This document shows positions 1-9,663 of a DNA stretch of 64,000 bases, one piece after another; the stretch's first letter is position 1, and every line of letters begins with the position of its first letter. Made by a program: the position numbers and the translations under genes. This stretch comes from Litorivita pollutaquae (GTDB lineage Bacteria; Pseudomonadota; Alphaproteobacteria; Rhodobacterales; Rhodobacteraceae): assembly GCF_003205515.1 (NCBI RefSeq), contig NZ_KZ826489.1:62001-126000 (forward strand), in the 5' to 3' direction. The notes under the pieces were generated by a model. It saw nothing but the letters and a program-made list of their open reading frames with translations. It searched no databases and had not been told where the DNA came from.

Positions 1-2840
1 GGATTATCCGGATCAATCCTGTCTTTCTTTGGCGGGCGCGCTTCAAAATTCTTGCTGCCTTTGTCGCCGCGATCCCCGCCCTTGGGCCCGCCTTTGCCAC
101 GCGGCTTGCCCTTGCCCTGCGGACGCCCCTTGCCTTGCGGTTTGCCGCGTGCTTGCCCGTCACCGCGACCGCCGGAGCGGTCCCCGCCACGCGCCCGGCC
201 CCATGCAAATGTATAAAACACTTCCATTTCAGGCGTCTCGGCAGGCTCTGCCACGATCTCTTCCGAAGGCACCTCGGCCACGTCCGTCACCGGAGCAACA
301 GGCGCCGCATCGACCGGAATCGCCTCGGCGGGCGCATCCTCTGCGGGGGCTTCTTCTGCGGGGGTATCACCCTGCGTTGCGGTTGCGGTGTCCGCGTCAT
401 CCGCCGGTGCCGCAGGCGCTTGTGCGACGGGTGCAGCCTTGACCTTTACCCGCTCGCCCTTCTCGGCGCGATAGCCAAGCCCTTGCATCAAATCCGCAAA
501 TTGCTCCAGCGTCATGCCGGTGATCGATAGCATATCGGCCTTGGCTTCAAACCCGCCACGGCTGTCCTCGCCGCGCAGCATATCGGCCAGACGTTCCAAC
601 ATATCGATGCGGATCGCCCGCGCCCCGGAGGCACGATATCCCGACATCAAATGATAGCCATCCGGCGTGCCTTCGCCCGTTGGCACGGTGACCAACCCGG
701 GAGGAGGCGCCTCAGGAAACTCTTGCAAGCCTTTGGAAAGCGACCACAAAACCAACCGCAACCGCGTCGGGGCAGGTTTCAACAAAAGCGGCATGAAGAT
801 CGTGAATTGACCGAAACGCACGCCATGTTTGCGCAATGCGCCGCGCGCCTCTTGGTCCAACGCCTTGACGTCATCCGCGACCTGCGCACGTGGCAAAAGG
901 CCAAAACCCTCGACCAGTTGAAAGGCAAATCCGCGCGCCAACCCCGACAGGGCCTCGTCGCGCGACATGTTCAAAAGCGGTTCAAACAGGGTCGCAATTT
1001 TGCGATCGATAAAATGCTGCAAACGGCGGGTGACCTTTTGCGCCACGTCGTCGCCGGCTTCTTCATCGACAAAAGCTTTGACCTGCGGTTTGAGCGCATC
1101 CGCCCCCGCAACCAATTTACCCACGGCGTTGTTGCCCCACATAAGGCCGCCCTGCTCGGTAAAATCGATCTCGGTATCGGGCGCATTATAGAACCGGTCC
1201 GCCCGCAGGTGGAACTCCGGCGTCAATGCGGCCATCGCGGCGGCGGCCAATGTTTTGGCCTCTTCCGCTGTGGCGGTTTTGTCCTGCTGGAAGCGGAACC
1301 CTTCGAGACGCCCGACGAATTGTCCTTCGACGGTCACGTCACCTTCTTTGCTTACTTCGGCCAACATGGCTTCCTTCTGTTTGAGCCGGCGCAGGAGCAC
1401 GCTTGTGCGCCGGTCCACAAATCTTTGCGTCAAACGCTCGTGCAGCGCATCCGACAAGGCGTCTTCTACAGCGCGCGTCGCCCCGCGCCAATGGCTTTCG
1501 TCATTTACCCATCCCTTGCGCTGCGCGACATAGGTCCAAGTGCGAATATAGGCCAATCTTTTTGAAACTGTGTCGATATCGCCATCCATACGGTCGATTC
1601 GCTTGATTTGCCGCGCCAGCCAATCATCGGGGATGCTGCCTTTTTCGTGCAAGAACCCATAAATGGCCTCCAACAGGCTTGTGTGTTCGGCATGGCTGAT
1701 TCCACGAAAATCAGGAATACGGCAGACATCCCAAAGCAAGCGCACGGATGCCCCGTCCGACGCCCGCGCCCGTGTTTCCGCGTCACCACTAAGGGTTTTC
1801 AGCGCCATAAGGTCATCGGCCTCCCGCGCCTTGATGAGCCATTCATCCTGCGGCGCCACCTCAAGAGAGGCGATCAAGGCCTCAGGCGTGCCCATTTGCA
1901 GGTCCGTATTGCGCCAGTTCAATTTCTTGATCGGGGTGAACCGGTGATCCATGATCGCCTGCGCCGTGCCCTCGTCCAATGGGCGCGCTTCGCCGGTGAC
2001 GCCGAATGTGCCGTGCGACATGCCGCGCCCTGCGCGCCCCGCGATTTGCGCCAACTCATTGGGCGCCAAAGGCCGCATCCGCCGCCCGTCAAATTTCGTC
2101 GTCGAGGAAAACGCCACGTGATTGATGTCTAAATTCAACCCCATGCCAATGGCATCGGTTGCCACCAAAAAATCCACATCGCCGTTTTGGTAAAGCTCCA
2201 CCTGCGCGTTACGGGTGCGGGGGCTGAGCGCGCCCATAACCACCGCAGCGCCGCCTTTCTGGCGCTTGAGCAATTCCGCAATCGCATAGATATTATCAAT
2301 CGAAAACCCGACAATCGCACTTCTCGATGGCATTCTACTTATCTTTTTCGAACCTCCGTAGGATAATTCGCTCATACGCTGTCGCTGCACGAATTCAGCT
2401 TCGGGAACCAATTCCGCAATCGCGCCGCGCATGGTGTCGGACCCCATAAACAGCGTCTCATGGGTGCCGCGCGCCTGTAACAATCGTTCGGTAAACACAT
2501 GGCCGCGTTCGGGGTCGGCACAAAGTTGGATCTCGTCCACTGCGAGGAAATCCGTGCCCATGGCCGGCGGCATCGCCTCGACGGTGCAAACCCAATATTT
2601 CGTGCGCGGCGGCACGATCCGCTCCTCGCCCGTCACCAATGCCACCACCGACGGCCCGCGCAGGGCGACGATTTTGTCATAGACCTCGCGCGCCAAAAGC
2701 CGCAGCGGCAGGCCGATCACGCCGCTGTTGTATCCCAGCATCCGTTCGATGGCATAATGGGTTTTGCCGGTGTTCGTCGGGCCCAGAACGGCGATCACCC
2801 GCCGGTTCATCCCGCTTTGCGTGCTGCTATAGGATGTCAC
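1..2840 (-). CDS. SUV3/MgpS-like ATP-dependent helicase, 3' end outside window
   Basis: This is a superfamily 2 helicase related to mitochondrial SUV3 and bacterial MgpS, probably acting on RNA or RNA-DNA structures. Reading the minus strand from the GTG at 2838-2840 gives an open frame of about 946 codons that leaves the window without a stop. Walker A (GPTNTGKT, about residues 20-27), a DEIQ Walker B box (102-105), an ATDAIGMGLNLD motif (227-238) and a GRAGR motif VI (268-272) are all visible. After the helicase core come a helical region and an acidic Ala/Pro/Glu-rich linker. The end is a basic Gly/Lys/Arg tail with repeated RGG- and GKG-type units. An ATG at 2808-2810 is an alternative start just ahead of Walker A. 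The TPR gene lies 54 bases upstream in the same direction. Confidence 0.9.
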   Translation of the reverse strand, partial: MTSYSSTQSGMNRRVIAVLGPTNTGKTHYAIERMLGYNSGVIGLPLRLLAREVYDKIVALRGPSVVALVTGEERIVPPRTKYWVCTVEAMPPAMGTDFLAVDEIQLCADPERGHVFTERLLQARGTHETLFMGSDTMRGAIAELVPEAEFVQRQRMSELSYGGSKKISRMPSRSAIVGFSIDNIYAIAELLKRQKGGAAVVMGALSPRTRNAQVELYQNGDVDFLVATDAIGMGLNLDINHVAFSSTTKFDGRRMRPLAPNELAQIAGRAGRGMSHGTFGVTGEARPLDEGTAQAIMDHRFTPIKKLNWRNTDLQMGTPEALIASLEVAPQDEWLIKAREADDLMALKTLSGDAETRARASDGASVRLLWDVCRIPDFRGISHAEHTSLLEAIYGFLHEKGSIPDDWLARQIKRIDRMDGDIDTVSKRLAYIRTWTYVAQRKGWVNDESHWRGATRAVEDALSDALHERLTQRFVDRRTSVLLRRLKQKEAMLAEVSKEGDVTVEGQFVGRLEGFRFQQDKTATAEEAKTLAAAAMAALTPEFHLRADRFYNAPDTEIDFTEQGGLMWGNNAVGKLVAGADALKPQVKAFVDEEAGDDVAQKVTRRLQHFIDRKIATLFEPLLNMSRDEALSGLARGFAFQLVEGFGLLPRAQVADDVKALDQEARGALRKHGVRFGQFTIFMPLLLKPAPTRLRLVLWSLSKGLQEFPEAPPPGLVTVPTGEGTPDGYHLMSGYRASGARAIRIDMLERLADMLRGEDSRGGFEAKADMLSITGMTLEQFADLMQGLGYRAEKGERVKVKAAPVAQAPAAPADDADTATATQGDTPAEEAPAEDAPAEAIPVDAAPVAPVTDVAEVPSEEIVAEPAETPEMEVFYTFAWGRARGGDRSGGRGDGQARGKPQGKGRPQGKGKPRGKGGPKGGDRGDKGSKNFEARPPKKDRIDPDN

Positions 2841-2894
2841 GTCTGGCTCTTTCTCGGTGATGGAGGGGCAAAATACGGGCGAGAGAGGGAGCGG

Positions 2895-3503
2895 TTAGAG
2901 CGTCTCGCCCTCATGACGCGCCAGCCGCCCCAAAGCCTCGGTCACCTGTTCATGCGCGGGATAAAGCGCGGCGGCAAGCGTATAAGCCTGCAATGCCTGC
3001 GCCGGGCGCTGCAATTGTTCGAATATCGCGCCCAACCCGATCATCGCTTCGAAATGGCGCGGTTCAAGGTTCAATGCGCGTCCCAAATCATGCAAAGCCA
3101 ATCCATATCTGTCCTGCCGGTAAAGCACCATCGCGCGCATGTGCCAGCCTTCGGCAAACTGCGGCGCGTGATCGGTCAACGCGGTAAGATGTTCGTAAGC
3201 CAAAGAAAGCTCGCCCCGCTCCAACGCATCGCGGCCGCGTTTGAGCAGTAAATCCATCACCGGCGATCCCGATTTCGACCATTCAAGCGCGATCTCGCTG
3301 GCGATCCGCTTTGCCGCGCCGCCCTCGGCCTGCTTCAGTTCCGACAAAAGCCGCTCAACCCGCGCCGAGTTGCCCGGCTGCGCCGCACTTACCGGCAAAT
3401 CTGCACCCTCCTGCGCCCGCAAAAACGGACCAGATAGGGAAAACATGACTATGGCGACACTTGTCGCCACGATAGGTTTGAAATTGAATCGATCCACGCC
3501 CAT
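2895..3503 (-). CDS. exported tetratricopeptide-repeat protein
   Basis: A 202-residue protein with an N-terminal hydrophobic segment (about residues 11-28) followed by an AQ site, which looks like a Sec signal peptide. The mature part carries at least two TPR-like helix pairs (around residues 95-185) with the usual Gly/Ala/Tyr/Pro spacing, for example the YGLALHDLGRALNLEPRH stretch. TPRs mediate protein-protein contacts, so a periplasmic scaffold role is likely, but no partner is evident. It lies directly upstream of the helicase gene and divergent from the SCP2 gene. Function is otherwise unknown. Confidence 0.8.
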   Translation of the reverse strand: MGVDRFNFKPIVATSVAIVMFSLSGPFLRAQEGADLPVSAAQPGNSARVERLLSELKQAEGGAAKRIASEIALEWSKSGSPVMDLLLKRGRDALERGELSLAYEHLTALTDHAPQFAEGWHMRAMVLYRQDRYGLALHDLGRALNLEPRHFEAMIGLGAIFEQLQRPAQALQAYTLAAALYPAHEQVTEALGRLARHEGETL

Positions 3504-3576
3504 AATTTCATTCTATCGCCAGCGCGTAGGGATTGTCAGCCCCGCATGGCAAGAAGCAAACCAGAAAGGCGCAAAT

Positions 3577-3867
3577 ATGAGCGATGTTATCACGGCGGCT
3601 GTGGCCGCACTTTCCGAGAAAATGCGCGGATCCGATTTTGACGGTTCGGCGAAATTCATCATTGAAGGCGAAGGATCGGTTGTCGTCGACGGATCGGGCG
3701 CGCGCGCCTCGGACGACGAAGCCGACGTCACATTAACCGCTGACGTGGACACGTTCCAAGATATGATGGAAGGAAATCTTAACCCCACAAGCGCCTTCAT
3801 GAGTGGCAAACTCAGCATCGACGGCGACATGTCCAAAGCGATGGCTTTGGCATCGACCCTCAGCTAA
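3577..3867 (+). CDS. SCP2 sterol-binding domain protein
   Basis: A 96-residue stand-alone SCP2 domain. Family members form a hydrophobic tunnel that binds acyl or sterol-like lipids. The beta-strand pattern FIIEGEGSVVVDG, the acidic middle and the C-terminal GKLSIDGDMSKAM motif typical of bacterial SCP2 proteins are present. The ATG at 3577 was chosen because the family signature begins right after it; the upstream in-frame extension is not family-like. It precedes an alpha/beta hydrolase by 15 bases, suggesting a small lipid-related operon. Confidence 0.88.
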   Translation: MSDVITAAVAALSEKMRGSDFDGSAKFIIEGEGSVVVDGSGARASDDEADVTLTADVDTFQDMMEGNLNPTSAFMSGKLSIDGDMSKAMALASTLS

Positions 3868-3882
3868 ACATACAGGTAAGAC

Positions 3883-4839
3883 ATGGAAAACGCTCCCTTT
3901 TACGATGAACTGGCCGAAGGGCCCGCAGGCGCAAGAGCCTATTGGACGACAGCATCGGACGGGGTGCGAATTCGGGTTGCGGTTTGGCCCAAGACCGGTG
4001 CCAAAGGCACGGTTTTGTTGTTTCCTGGACGGACGGAATATGCCGAAAAATACGGGCGCGCGGCGGGTGACCTTGCCGCGCGCGGCTATGCAATGGTTGC
4101 GATCGACTGGCGTGGTCAGGGATTGGCCGACCGGATCACCGACAATCCGATGACCGGCCATATCGACGATTTTGCCGATTATCAAAAGGACGTGAAGGCC
4201 GCTCTTGCTGCCGCACGCGCTCTCGATCTGCCCGAACCCTTCTTCTTGATCGGGCATTCCATGGGTGGCTGCATCGGTCTACGCGCCGTCTACGACGGCC
4301 TGCCGGTCGCCGCAGCGGCATTTTCCGCCCCCATGTGGGGCATCCGGATCAACGGTTTTTTACGCCCCGTCGCCTGGAGCTTATCCTGGAGCGGTGCGAT
4401 GTTGGGCATGGGGCATCTTTTTACCCCTGGAACCAAACCTGACAGCTACGTTCTTGTTGAAGGTTTCGAGGACAACAAATTAACCAAGGACCGTGACATG
4501 TTCGATTACATGGTGCGCCAAACCCAATCGGTCGAGCGCTTCGGCCTTGGCGGTCCGTCGCTCAAATGGCTTTACGAGGGCTTGGTGGAAACCGCGCGCT
4601 TGATGCAAGCCCCCGCCCCGGATCTGCCTTGTGTGACCTTTTTGGGCGCGGATGAACGCATCGTCGATACCAACCGCGTTGCGGCGCGGATGGACGACTG
4701 GCCCAAGGGCCGGCTTGATATTATTCCGAAGGCTGAACACGAAATTATGATGGAAGTGCCACAGACCCGCGCACGGTTCTTTGATGGCGTGGCGGCTTTG
4801 TTCGACGCGCAGCTCTCACCAGCGCAAGCGGCGATGTAA
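3883..4839 (+). CDS. alpha/beta hydrolase, lysophospholipase L2-like
   Basis: A 318-residue serine hydrolase of the monoacylglycerol lipase/PldB type. The nucleophile elbow GHSMGG is at residues 124-129 (Ser126). The acid is probably Asp257 in GADE and the general base His286 in AEHE, so the triad is complete. The oxyanion region FPGRTEYAEKYG near residue 48 matches lysophospholipases. There is no signal peptide, so it should act in the cytoplasm. It follows the SCP2 gene closely, consistent with a role in lipid or lysophospholipid turnover. The exact substrate is not shown by the sequence. Confidence 0.88.
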   Translation: MENAPFYDELAEGPAGARAYWTTASDGVRIRVAVWPKTGAKGTVLLFPGRTEYAEKYGRAAGDLAARGYAMVAIDWRGQGLADRITDNPMTGHIDDFADYQKDVKAALAAARALDLPEPFFLIGHSMGGCIGLRAVYDGLPVAAAAFSAPMWGIRINGFLRPVAWSLSWSGAMLGMGHLFTPGTKPDSYVLVEGFEDNKLTKDRDMFDYMVRQTQSVERFGLGGPSLKWLYEGLVETARLMQAPAPDLPCVTFLGADERIVDTNRVAARMDDWPKGRLDIIPKAEHEIMMEVPQTRARFFDGVAALFDAQLSPAQAAM

Positions 4840-4845
4840 ACCGCG

Positions 4846-5676
4846 CTATGCGTCCCGCATCACCTTCTGGCGCTGCTCGCCCAAACCGGCAATGCGCAGC
4901 GCCATTTCGTCACCTTCTTGTAAGAACCGGGGCGGTTTCATCCCCATGCCCACACCGGGCGGCGTTCCTGTGGCAATCACATCGCCAGGCTCAAGCCGCA
5001 TCATTTCGCTCAGGTGCACGAGAATCTGCGTCACGGTAAAGATCATCGCCGACGAATTGCCACGCTGCGCCGCCGCGCCGTTGAGGTCCAACTCCATTGC
5101 CAAATTCTGTGGATCGCCCGCTTCGTCCGGCGTCACCAACCATGGGCCAACCGGACCGAATGTGTCGCAACTTTTGCCCTTGGTCCATTGCCCTCCGCGT
5201 TCGGTTTGGAATGCGCGTTCGGACAGATCATTGACAATCGTATAGCCCGCGACACAATCCAACGCATTGTCTTCATTTAGATATTTTGCCTCCTGCCCGA
5301 TCACCACACCCAATTCGACCTCCCAATCGGATTTCTGCGATCCACGCGGCAACAGCACCGGATCGTTCGGACCGTTCAAGGCCGAGGTCGCCTTCATAAA
5401 CACGATCGGTTCTTCCGGTTCTTCCATGCCCGCTTCGGCAGCGTGGTCGGAGTAATTGAGGCCGATGCAGATGATCTTTCCGATCCGCCCGACCGGCACG
5501 CCGAGCCGCGGGTTGCCCGCCACACACGGCAGGCGTTCGGGGTCAATCCGAGGCAAATCCGCCAAGACCGCGCCGCTGAGATCATCGATCTCCTCAGACA
5601 AATCGCGCAGTCCTCCCTCTGCATCCAACACGCCGGGTTTTTCGGCGCCCACCGCACCATATCGTACAAACCGCAT
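4846..5676 (-). CDS. fumarylacetoacetate hydrolase family protein
   Basis: A 276-residue FAH-superfamily enzyme with the usual short N-terminal domain and a catalytic domain. Characteristic stretches are GLNYSDHAAEAG, PVLLPRGSQKSDWEVELGVV (metal-binding acidic residues) and SERAFQTERGGQWTKGKS, then GDVIATGTPPGVG near the C-terminus. The family includes acylpyruvases, oxaloacetate decarboxylases and 2-oxohept-3-enedioate hydratases, and the sequence alone does not separate them. An AGGAGGAGT Shine-Dalgarno sequence supports the ATG at 5676. It converges with the hydrolase gene, 6 bases apart. Confidence 0.9.
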   Translation of the reverse strand: MRFVRYGAVGAEKPGVLDAEGGLRDLSEEIDDLSGAVLADLPRIDPERLPCVAGNPRLGVPVGRIGKIICIGLNYSDHAAEAGMEEPEEPIVFMKATSALNGPNDPVLLPRGSQKSDWEVELGVVIGQEAKYLNEDNALDCVAGYTIVNDLSERAFQTERGGQWTKGKSCDTFGPVGPWLVTPDEAGDPQNLAMELDLNGAAAQRGNSSAMIFTVTQILVHLSEMMRLEPGDVIATGTPPGVGMGMKPPRFLQEGDEMALRIAGLGEQRQKVMRDA

Positions 5677-5874
5677 AACACTCCTCCTGCGTTGCGCCCT
5701 CTGGTGCCGGCTTCATCACCGCCCCAATCGACGCCCCTATCTTGCCGATCCGCTTCGCGCCCGCAAGCCATTGCCCGCCACATCACCGGTCCCCGGAGCC
5801 ATTAACCGCGCCCCGCCCCTTGAGAGCGCCCAATGGAGCGCGTATGTCTGACCAACCAATAAAAGGACGTTCCC

Positions 5875-7725
5875 ATGTTTCAGCTTCCCTCTTCGTTTTG
5901 CGACCAGCCCCGCGATCTTTTGCGTGACGCCCATGCCGGCGGGGGAAAGGACAATTTCGGGAAGCTGCCGGAATGGGATTTAAGTGACCTCTACAGCGGT
6001 GAAGACGCGCCGGAATTGGCCCGTGATCTCGAATGGTTCGAGGCGGAGACGCAAAAATTTGCCGCCGATTTCGAGGGCAAACTAGCCGGTCTAGATGCCG
6101 CCGGTTTCCTCGCGTCTATCGAGCGGTCCGAGAAAATGGACGCCATCGCCGGACGTATCATGTCTTTTGCCGGTCTGCGCTATTACCAAAACACCGTCGA
6201 TGCGGACCGCGCCAAATTCATGTCCGACATGCAAGAGCGGATCATCAATGCCTCTTCCGCCTTGGTGTTTTACTGGCTTGAAGTGAACGAGGTATCGTCC
6301 GAAACCTATGAAGCATGGATGAAGGACAGCGAGGGCCTGCGCCGCTATCGCCCCGTTCTGGACCGCCGCCGCGCCATGCGCCCCTATCAATTGTCCGACG
6401 AGATGGAACGGTTCTTGCACGATCTCGGCGTCGTCGGGGATGCCTGGGAAAAGTTGTTTGATGAAACGATTGCCGGATTGGAATTTGATGTCGCGGGCGA
6501 AGGCGACACGCTTAACATCGAAGGCACGCTGAACCTTCTGACCGATCCCGACCGCAGCCGCCGCGAAGCCGCCAGCCACGAATTGGCCCGCGTCTTTGGC
6601 GAGAACATCAAAACCTTTGCCCGCGTCCACAACACCCAAGCCAAGGAAAAGGAAATTTACGACCGTTGGCGCAACATGCCTTCGGCGCAATTTTCCCGCC
6701 ACCTGTCCAACGATGTGGAACCCGAGGTGGTCGAGGCCCTGCGCGATGCGGTGGTCAACGCCTACCCGCGCCTGTCGCACCGCTATTACAAGCTCAAAGC
6801 CAAATGGCTCGGCCTCGAAACCATGCAGGTTTGGGATCGCAACGCGCCCCTGCCGATCGAGGACACGCGCACCGTTGATTGGCCCACCGCCGAGAAAATC
6901 GTGATGGAGGCTTACGGCGCCTTTGATCCGCGCATGGCCGAAATCGCCGCGCCGTTCTTTTCCAAAGGCTGGATCGATGCGGGGGTTAAACCGGGCAAAG
7001 CACCGGGCGCCTTTGCCCATCCGACCGTGACAGATGTGCACCCCTATGTGATGCTCAACTATTTGGGAAAACCCCGCGATGTCATGACCTTGGCGCATGA
7101 ATTGGGCCACGGCGTGCATCAGGTTCTTGCCGCCGAGCAGGGCGAAATGCTCTCTTCGACGCCTCTGACTTTGGCGGAAACCGCATCGGTCTTTGGTGAA
7201 ATGCTGACGTTCCGCAAAATGCTCGACGGGGCGAAAACCCCTGCAGAGCGCAAGGTGATGCTTGCCGGTAAGGTCGAGGATATGATCAACACCGTGGTGC
7301 GCCAGATCGCGTTTTATGATTTCGAATGCAAGCTGCATGCCGCACGCCGGACGGGCGAATTAACCCCCGAGGACATCAACGCATTGTGGATGTCGGTGCA
7401 GGCCGAAAGCCTTGGCCCTGTGTTTGAATTCATGGAGGGGTATGAGACGTTTTGGGCCTATATCCCGCATTTCATCCACTCGCCCTTCTATGTCTATGCC
7501 TATGCCTTTGGCGACGGCCTCGTGAACGCGCTTTATGCGGTCTACCAAGACAGCCCCGAGGGTTTTGAAGAGAAATATTTCGACATGCTCAAGGCGGGCG
7601 GCTCGAAGCACCACAAGGAACTGCTTGCCCCCTTCGGACTTGATGCCACCGATCCGGCTTTCTGGAACAAGGGTTTGGCAATGATCGAAGGGTTCATTGA
7701 TGAATTGGAAGCGATGGAAGGCTAA
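5875..7725 (+). CDS. pepF: M3 family oligoendopeptidase (PepF type)
   Basis: A 616-residue zinc metallopeptidase of family M3, cleaving short peptides in the cytoplasm. The HELGH zinc motif is at residues 408-412, with a downstream glutamate in LAETASVFGEM as third ligand. The N-terminal PepF domain and the conserved HSPFYVYAYAFGD segment near the C-terminus are present. Length matches bacterial PepF/PepB enzymes. An AAAAGGA sequence ahead of the ATG supports the start. The next gene begins inside its 3' end in another frame, implying co-translation. Confidence 0.93.
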   Translation: MFQLPSSFCDQPRDLLRDAHAGGGKDNFGKLPEWDLSDLYSGEDAPELARDLEWFEAETQKFAADFEGKLAGLDAAGFLASIERSEKMDAIAGRIMSFAGLRYYQNTVDADRAKFMSDMQERIINASSALVFYWLEVNEVSSETYEAWMKDSEGLRRYRPVLDRRRAMRPYQLSDEMERFLHDLGVVGDAWEKLFDETIAGLEFDVAGEGDTLNIEGTLNLLTDPDRSRREAASHELARVFGENIKTFARVHNTQAKEKEIYDRWRNMPSAQFSRHLSNDVEPEVVEALRDAVVNAYPRLSHRYYKLKAKWLGLETMQVWDRNAPLPIEDTRTVDWPTAEKIVMEAYGAFDPRMAEIAAPFFSKGWIDAGVKPGKAPGAFAHPTVTDVHPYVMLNYLGKPRDVMTLAHELGHGVHQVLAAEQGEMLSSTPLTLAETASVFGEMLTFRKMLDGAKTPAERKVMLAGKVEDMINTVVRQIAFYDFECKLHAARRTGELTPEDINALWMSVQAESLGPVFEFMEGYETFWAYIPHFIHSPFYVYAYAFGDGLVNALYAVYQDSPEGFEEKYFDMLKAGGSKHHKELLAPFGLDATDPAFWNKGLAMIEGFIDELEAMEG

Positions 7726-7960
7726 GGCGCGCCCTGCCTCGGGCGGGGGCCACGGGCTGCGCGCCCGTCTCGCCCGCATGTTGGTGCGGGTGCGGCGCAA
7801 CGTGCCGGCGGGTTTGCGGCTTGTGCTTGGCGGGTTGCTCATCGCTGGGGGAATATTGGGGTTCTTGCCGGTTTTGGGGTTTTGGATGGTCCCGCTGGGC
7901 ATCGGCATTGCGGCACTAGATATCAAACCGCTTTGGGCACGGATATCGGGGCGCGACTGA
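7700..7960 (+). CDS. small membrane protein, PGPGW-type
   Basis: An 86-residue protein with a basic N-terminus and one or two hydrophobic segments (about residues 38-75) containing LRLVLGGLLIAGGILGFLPV and FWMVPLGIG. This resembles the PGPGW family of putative transmembrane proteins. The gene overlaps the end of the pepF-like gene by 26 bases. TTG at 7697 is a possible alternative start; the adjacent ATG at 7700 is preferred. Function is unknown. Confidence 0.72.
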   Translation: MNWKRWKAKARPASGGGHGLRARLARMLVRVRRNVPAGLRLVLGGLLIAGGILGFLPVLGFWMVPLGIGIAALDIKPLWARISGRD

Positions 7961-8095
7961 CCAGCCGCGCCAAGCTCATGCTTTGCCTGCGCCCCCTCGC
8001 CCGTGGCAAGGGCACCCTTCGACATCACGCAACCTATAGCCAGACCGGTTGTTTTGCTCTCTACTCCTCCCCAGACCTTTAGGGAGGATACGGAT

Positions 8096-9268
8096 ATGAC
8101 ATGGCTCAAACGGCTCGGGGTTTTGGTTCTGGCACTGATCGTCGTCGGCGCCATCGGGTTTTTCGGGTTTCTGGCCGATTACGTTGGCAACAAATCCAAC
8201 AATGTCATCGATCATGATCCCTATCCCGTCTCAGACAGCGCGCGCGCCTTGCACGACACGCTTTTTGTCGGGGACTGGCATGCCGATAGCCTTTTGTGGG
8301 ACCGCGACCTCAACACGGTCGGCTATGGTCAGGTCGATTTTCCACGCCTGCGCCAAGGCGGCGTCGCACTACAGGTATTCACCGCCGTAACCAAAAGCCC
8401 TGCGGGCCTGAACTATGAGGAAAATTCAGCAGAAGCGTTTGACAACATTACGCTTTTATCCTTCGGCCAATTGCGCCCGATCAAAACCTGGACCTCGCTT
8501 TTGGCCCGCGCCGAGGATCAAGCCATGCGCCTGCATGCCTTTCGCGACGCCGACCCCAGCCGCATTAGAATCATCAAATCCGAGGCAGATCTGGACGCGC
8601 TGATCGCCGCCCGCGCCTCTGACCGCGATGTGATCGGCGCGCTTTTGGGCGTCGAAGGCGGGCACCCCTTGGAAGGCAGAATCGAAAATCTCGCCCGCCT
8701 TGAAGAGGCCGGGTATCGCTTGATCGGATTGCAACATTTCTTTGACAATGCTCTGGGCGGATCGCTGCATGGCACTAGCAACGCCGGACTGACCGCATTC
8801 GGCGAAACCGTGGTCGATGAAGTGGTGCGGCGCGGGCTGATCCTTGATCTGGCCCATTCCAGCCAACAGGTCATCATCGATGTGCTCGCGCGCACCGATA
8901 TCCCGCTCGTGGTGTCTCATACCGGGTTGCATTCGCATTGCGAGGTCAAACGCAACATCCCCGACGCCCTGCTCAAAGAGGTCGCGGCGCGTGGCGGGGT
9001 CATCGGCATGGGCTATTGGGCCGAGGTGGCCTGTGGCGAGATCACCCCCGAAGGCATCGCCAAAATGATTGTCGCGGCGGTGGCAGCGGTGGGCGAAGAT
9101 GCGGTGTCCTTGGGTTCTGATTATGACGGGTCGGTCGAAACGGCCTTTGACACGTCAGAATTGCCCGCCCTCACCCATGCCTTGCTCGAGGCCGGTCTCA
9201 GCCCGGCGCAAATCGCGAAAGTCATGGGTGAAAATATGCAACGGGTGATCCGCGCACGGCTGAATTAA
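8096..9268 (+). CDS. membrane-anchored dipeptidase, family M19
   Basis: A 390-residue member of the renal dipeptidase family, binuclear zinc enzymes that cleave dipeptides, including D-amino-acid dipeptides. An N-terminal hydrophobic anchor (residues 5-30) should place the enzyme on the periplasmic side. Metal-site motifs are visible: DWHAD (His-x-Asp), GVEGGHPL (bridging Glu), VVSHTGLHSHC (His cluster) and LGSDYDG (Asp). A strong AGGGAGGA Shine-Dalgarno 6 bases before the ATG at 8096 fixes the start; an upstream in-frame start would lack it. Confidence 0.92.
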   Translation: MTWLKRLGVLVLALIVVGAIGFFGFLADYVGNKSNNVIDHDPYPVSDSARALHDTLFVGDWHADSLLWDRDLNTVGYGQVDFPRLRQGGVALQVFTAVTKSPAGLNYEENSAEAFDNITLLSFGQLRPIKTWTSLLARAEDQAMRLHAFRDADPSRIRIIKSEADLDALIAARASDRDVIGALLGVEGGHPLEGRIENLARLEEAGYRLIGLQHFFDNALGGSLHGTSNAGLTAFGETVVDEVVRRGLILDLAHSSQQVIIDVLARTDIPLVVSHTGLHSHCEVKRNIPDALLKEVAARGGVIGMGYWAEVACGEITPEGIAKMIVAAVAAVGEDAVSLGSDYDGSVETAFDTSELPALTHALLEAGLSPAQIAKVMGENMQRVIRARLN

Positions 9269-9348
9269 TCTTGCGGCAGCCAAACAGCAGGGGACGCCGT
9301 GCGCGCTGTTGCGGTCAATCCCTTCACCTTGAAACCTTGGCCCTGAGA

Positions 9349-9657
9349 TCAATCGATTTCGGTCCAGGGCCAGGGTTTGACCCGACTGTCGGCGGTCATA
9401 TAGCGCACCGCCTTGGCCATCCAAACGCCAAGATCCGTGCCGAAACGGGCAAGATTCTCATTCGGCTCGCCCTTGTTCAACGCCATCAGGACCAATTGCA
9501 CGATCGTCGCCACTGCCAAAATTGTTTGTGACACGCTCATCATCAATGCGATCAGGATCACATAGACGATCCGGACAAGCATCCCCTCGGGCGCGTCGGG
9601 TTCGAACTGTTCGCCGTGCAACCGGCCCTCTACTTTCTCGTCATCATTCATATCCAT
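9349..9657 (-). CDS. DUF4389 membrane protein
   Basis: A 102-residue protein with one long hydrophobic segment (residues 27-52) followed by a conserved soluble tail ending PWPWTEID, as in DUF4389 proteins. The family is small, membrane-located and of unknown function. The ATG at 9657 was chosen because the next 22 in-frame upstream codons overlap the rpoH terminator hairpin and are not protein-like. It sits downstream of rpoH in the same direction but beyond that terminator, so it is probably transcribed separately or by read-through. Confidence 0.82.
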   Translation of the reverse strand: MDMNDDEKVEGRLHGEQFEPDAPEGMLVRIVYVILIALMMSVSQTILAVATIVQLVLMALNKGEPNENLARFGTDLGVWMAKAVRYMTADSRVKPWPWTEID

Positions 9658-9663
9658 GGCCCC

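Noticed and set aside
651-1565. 304-codon open frame on the plus strand
   Set aside because: It is antisense to the helicase gene, whose motifs are unmistakable, and its translation is Arg/His/Gln-rich without any domain.
6091-7338. 415-codon open frame on the minus strand
   Set aside because: Antisense shadow of the M3 peptidase gene, caused by GC-rich codon bias.
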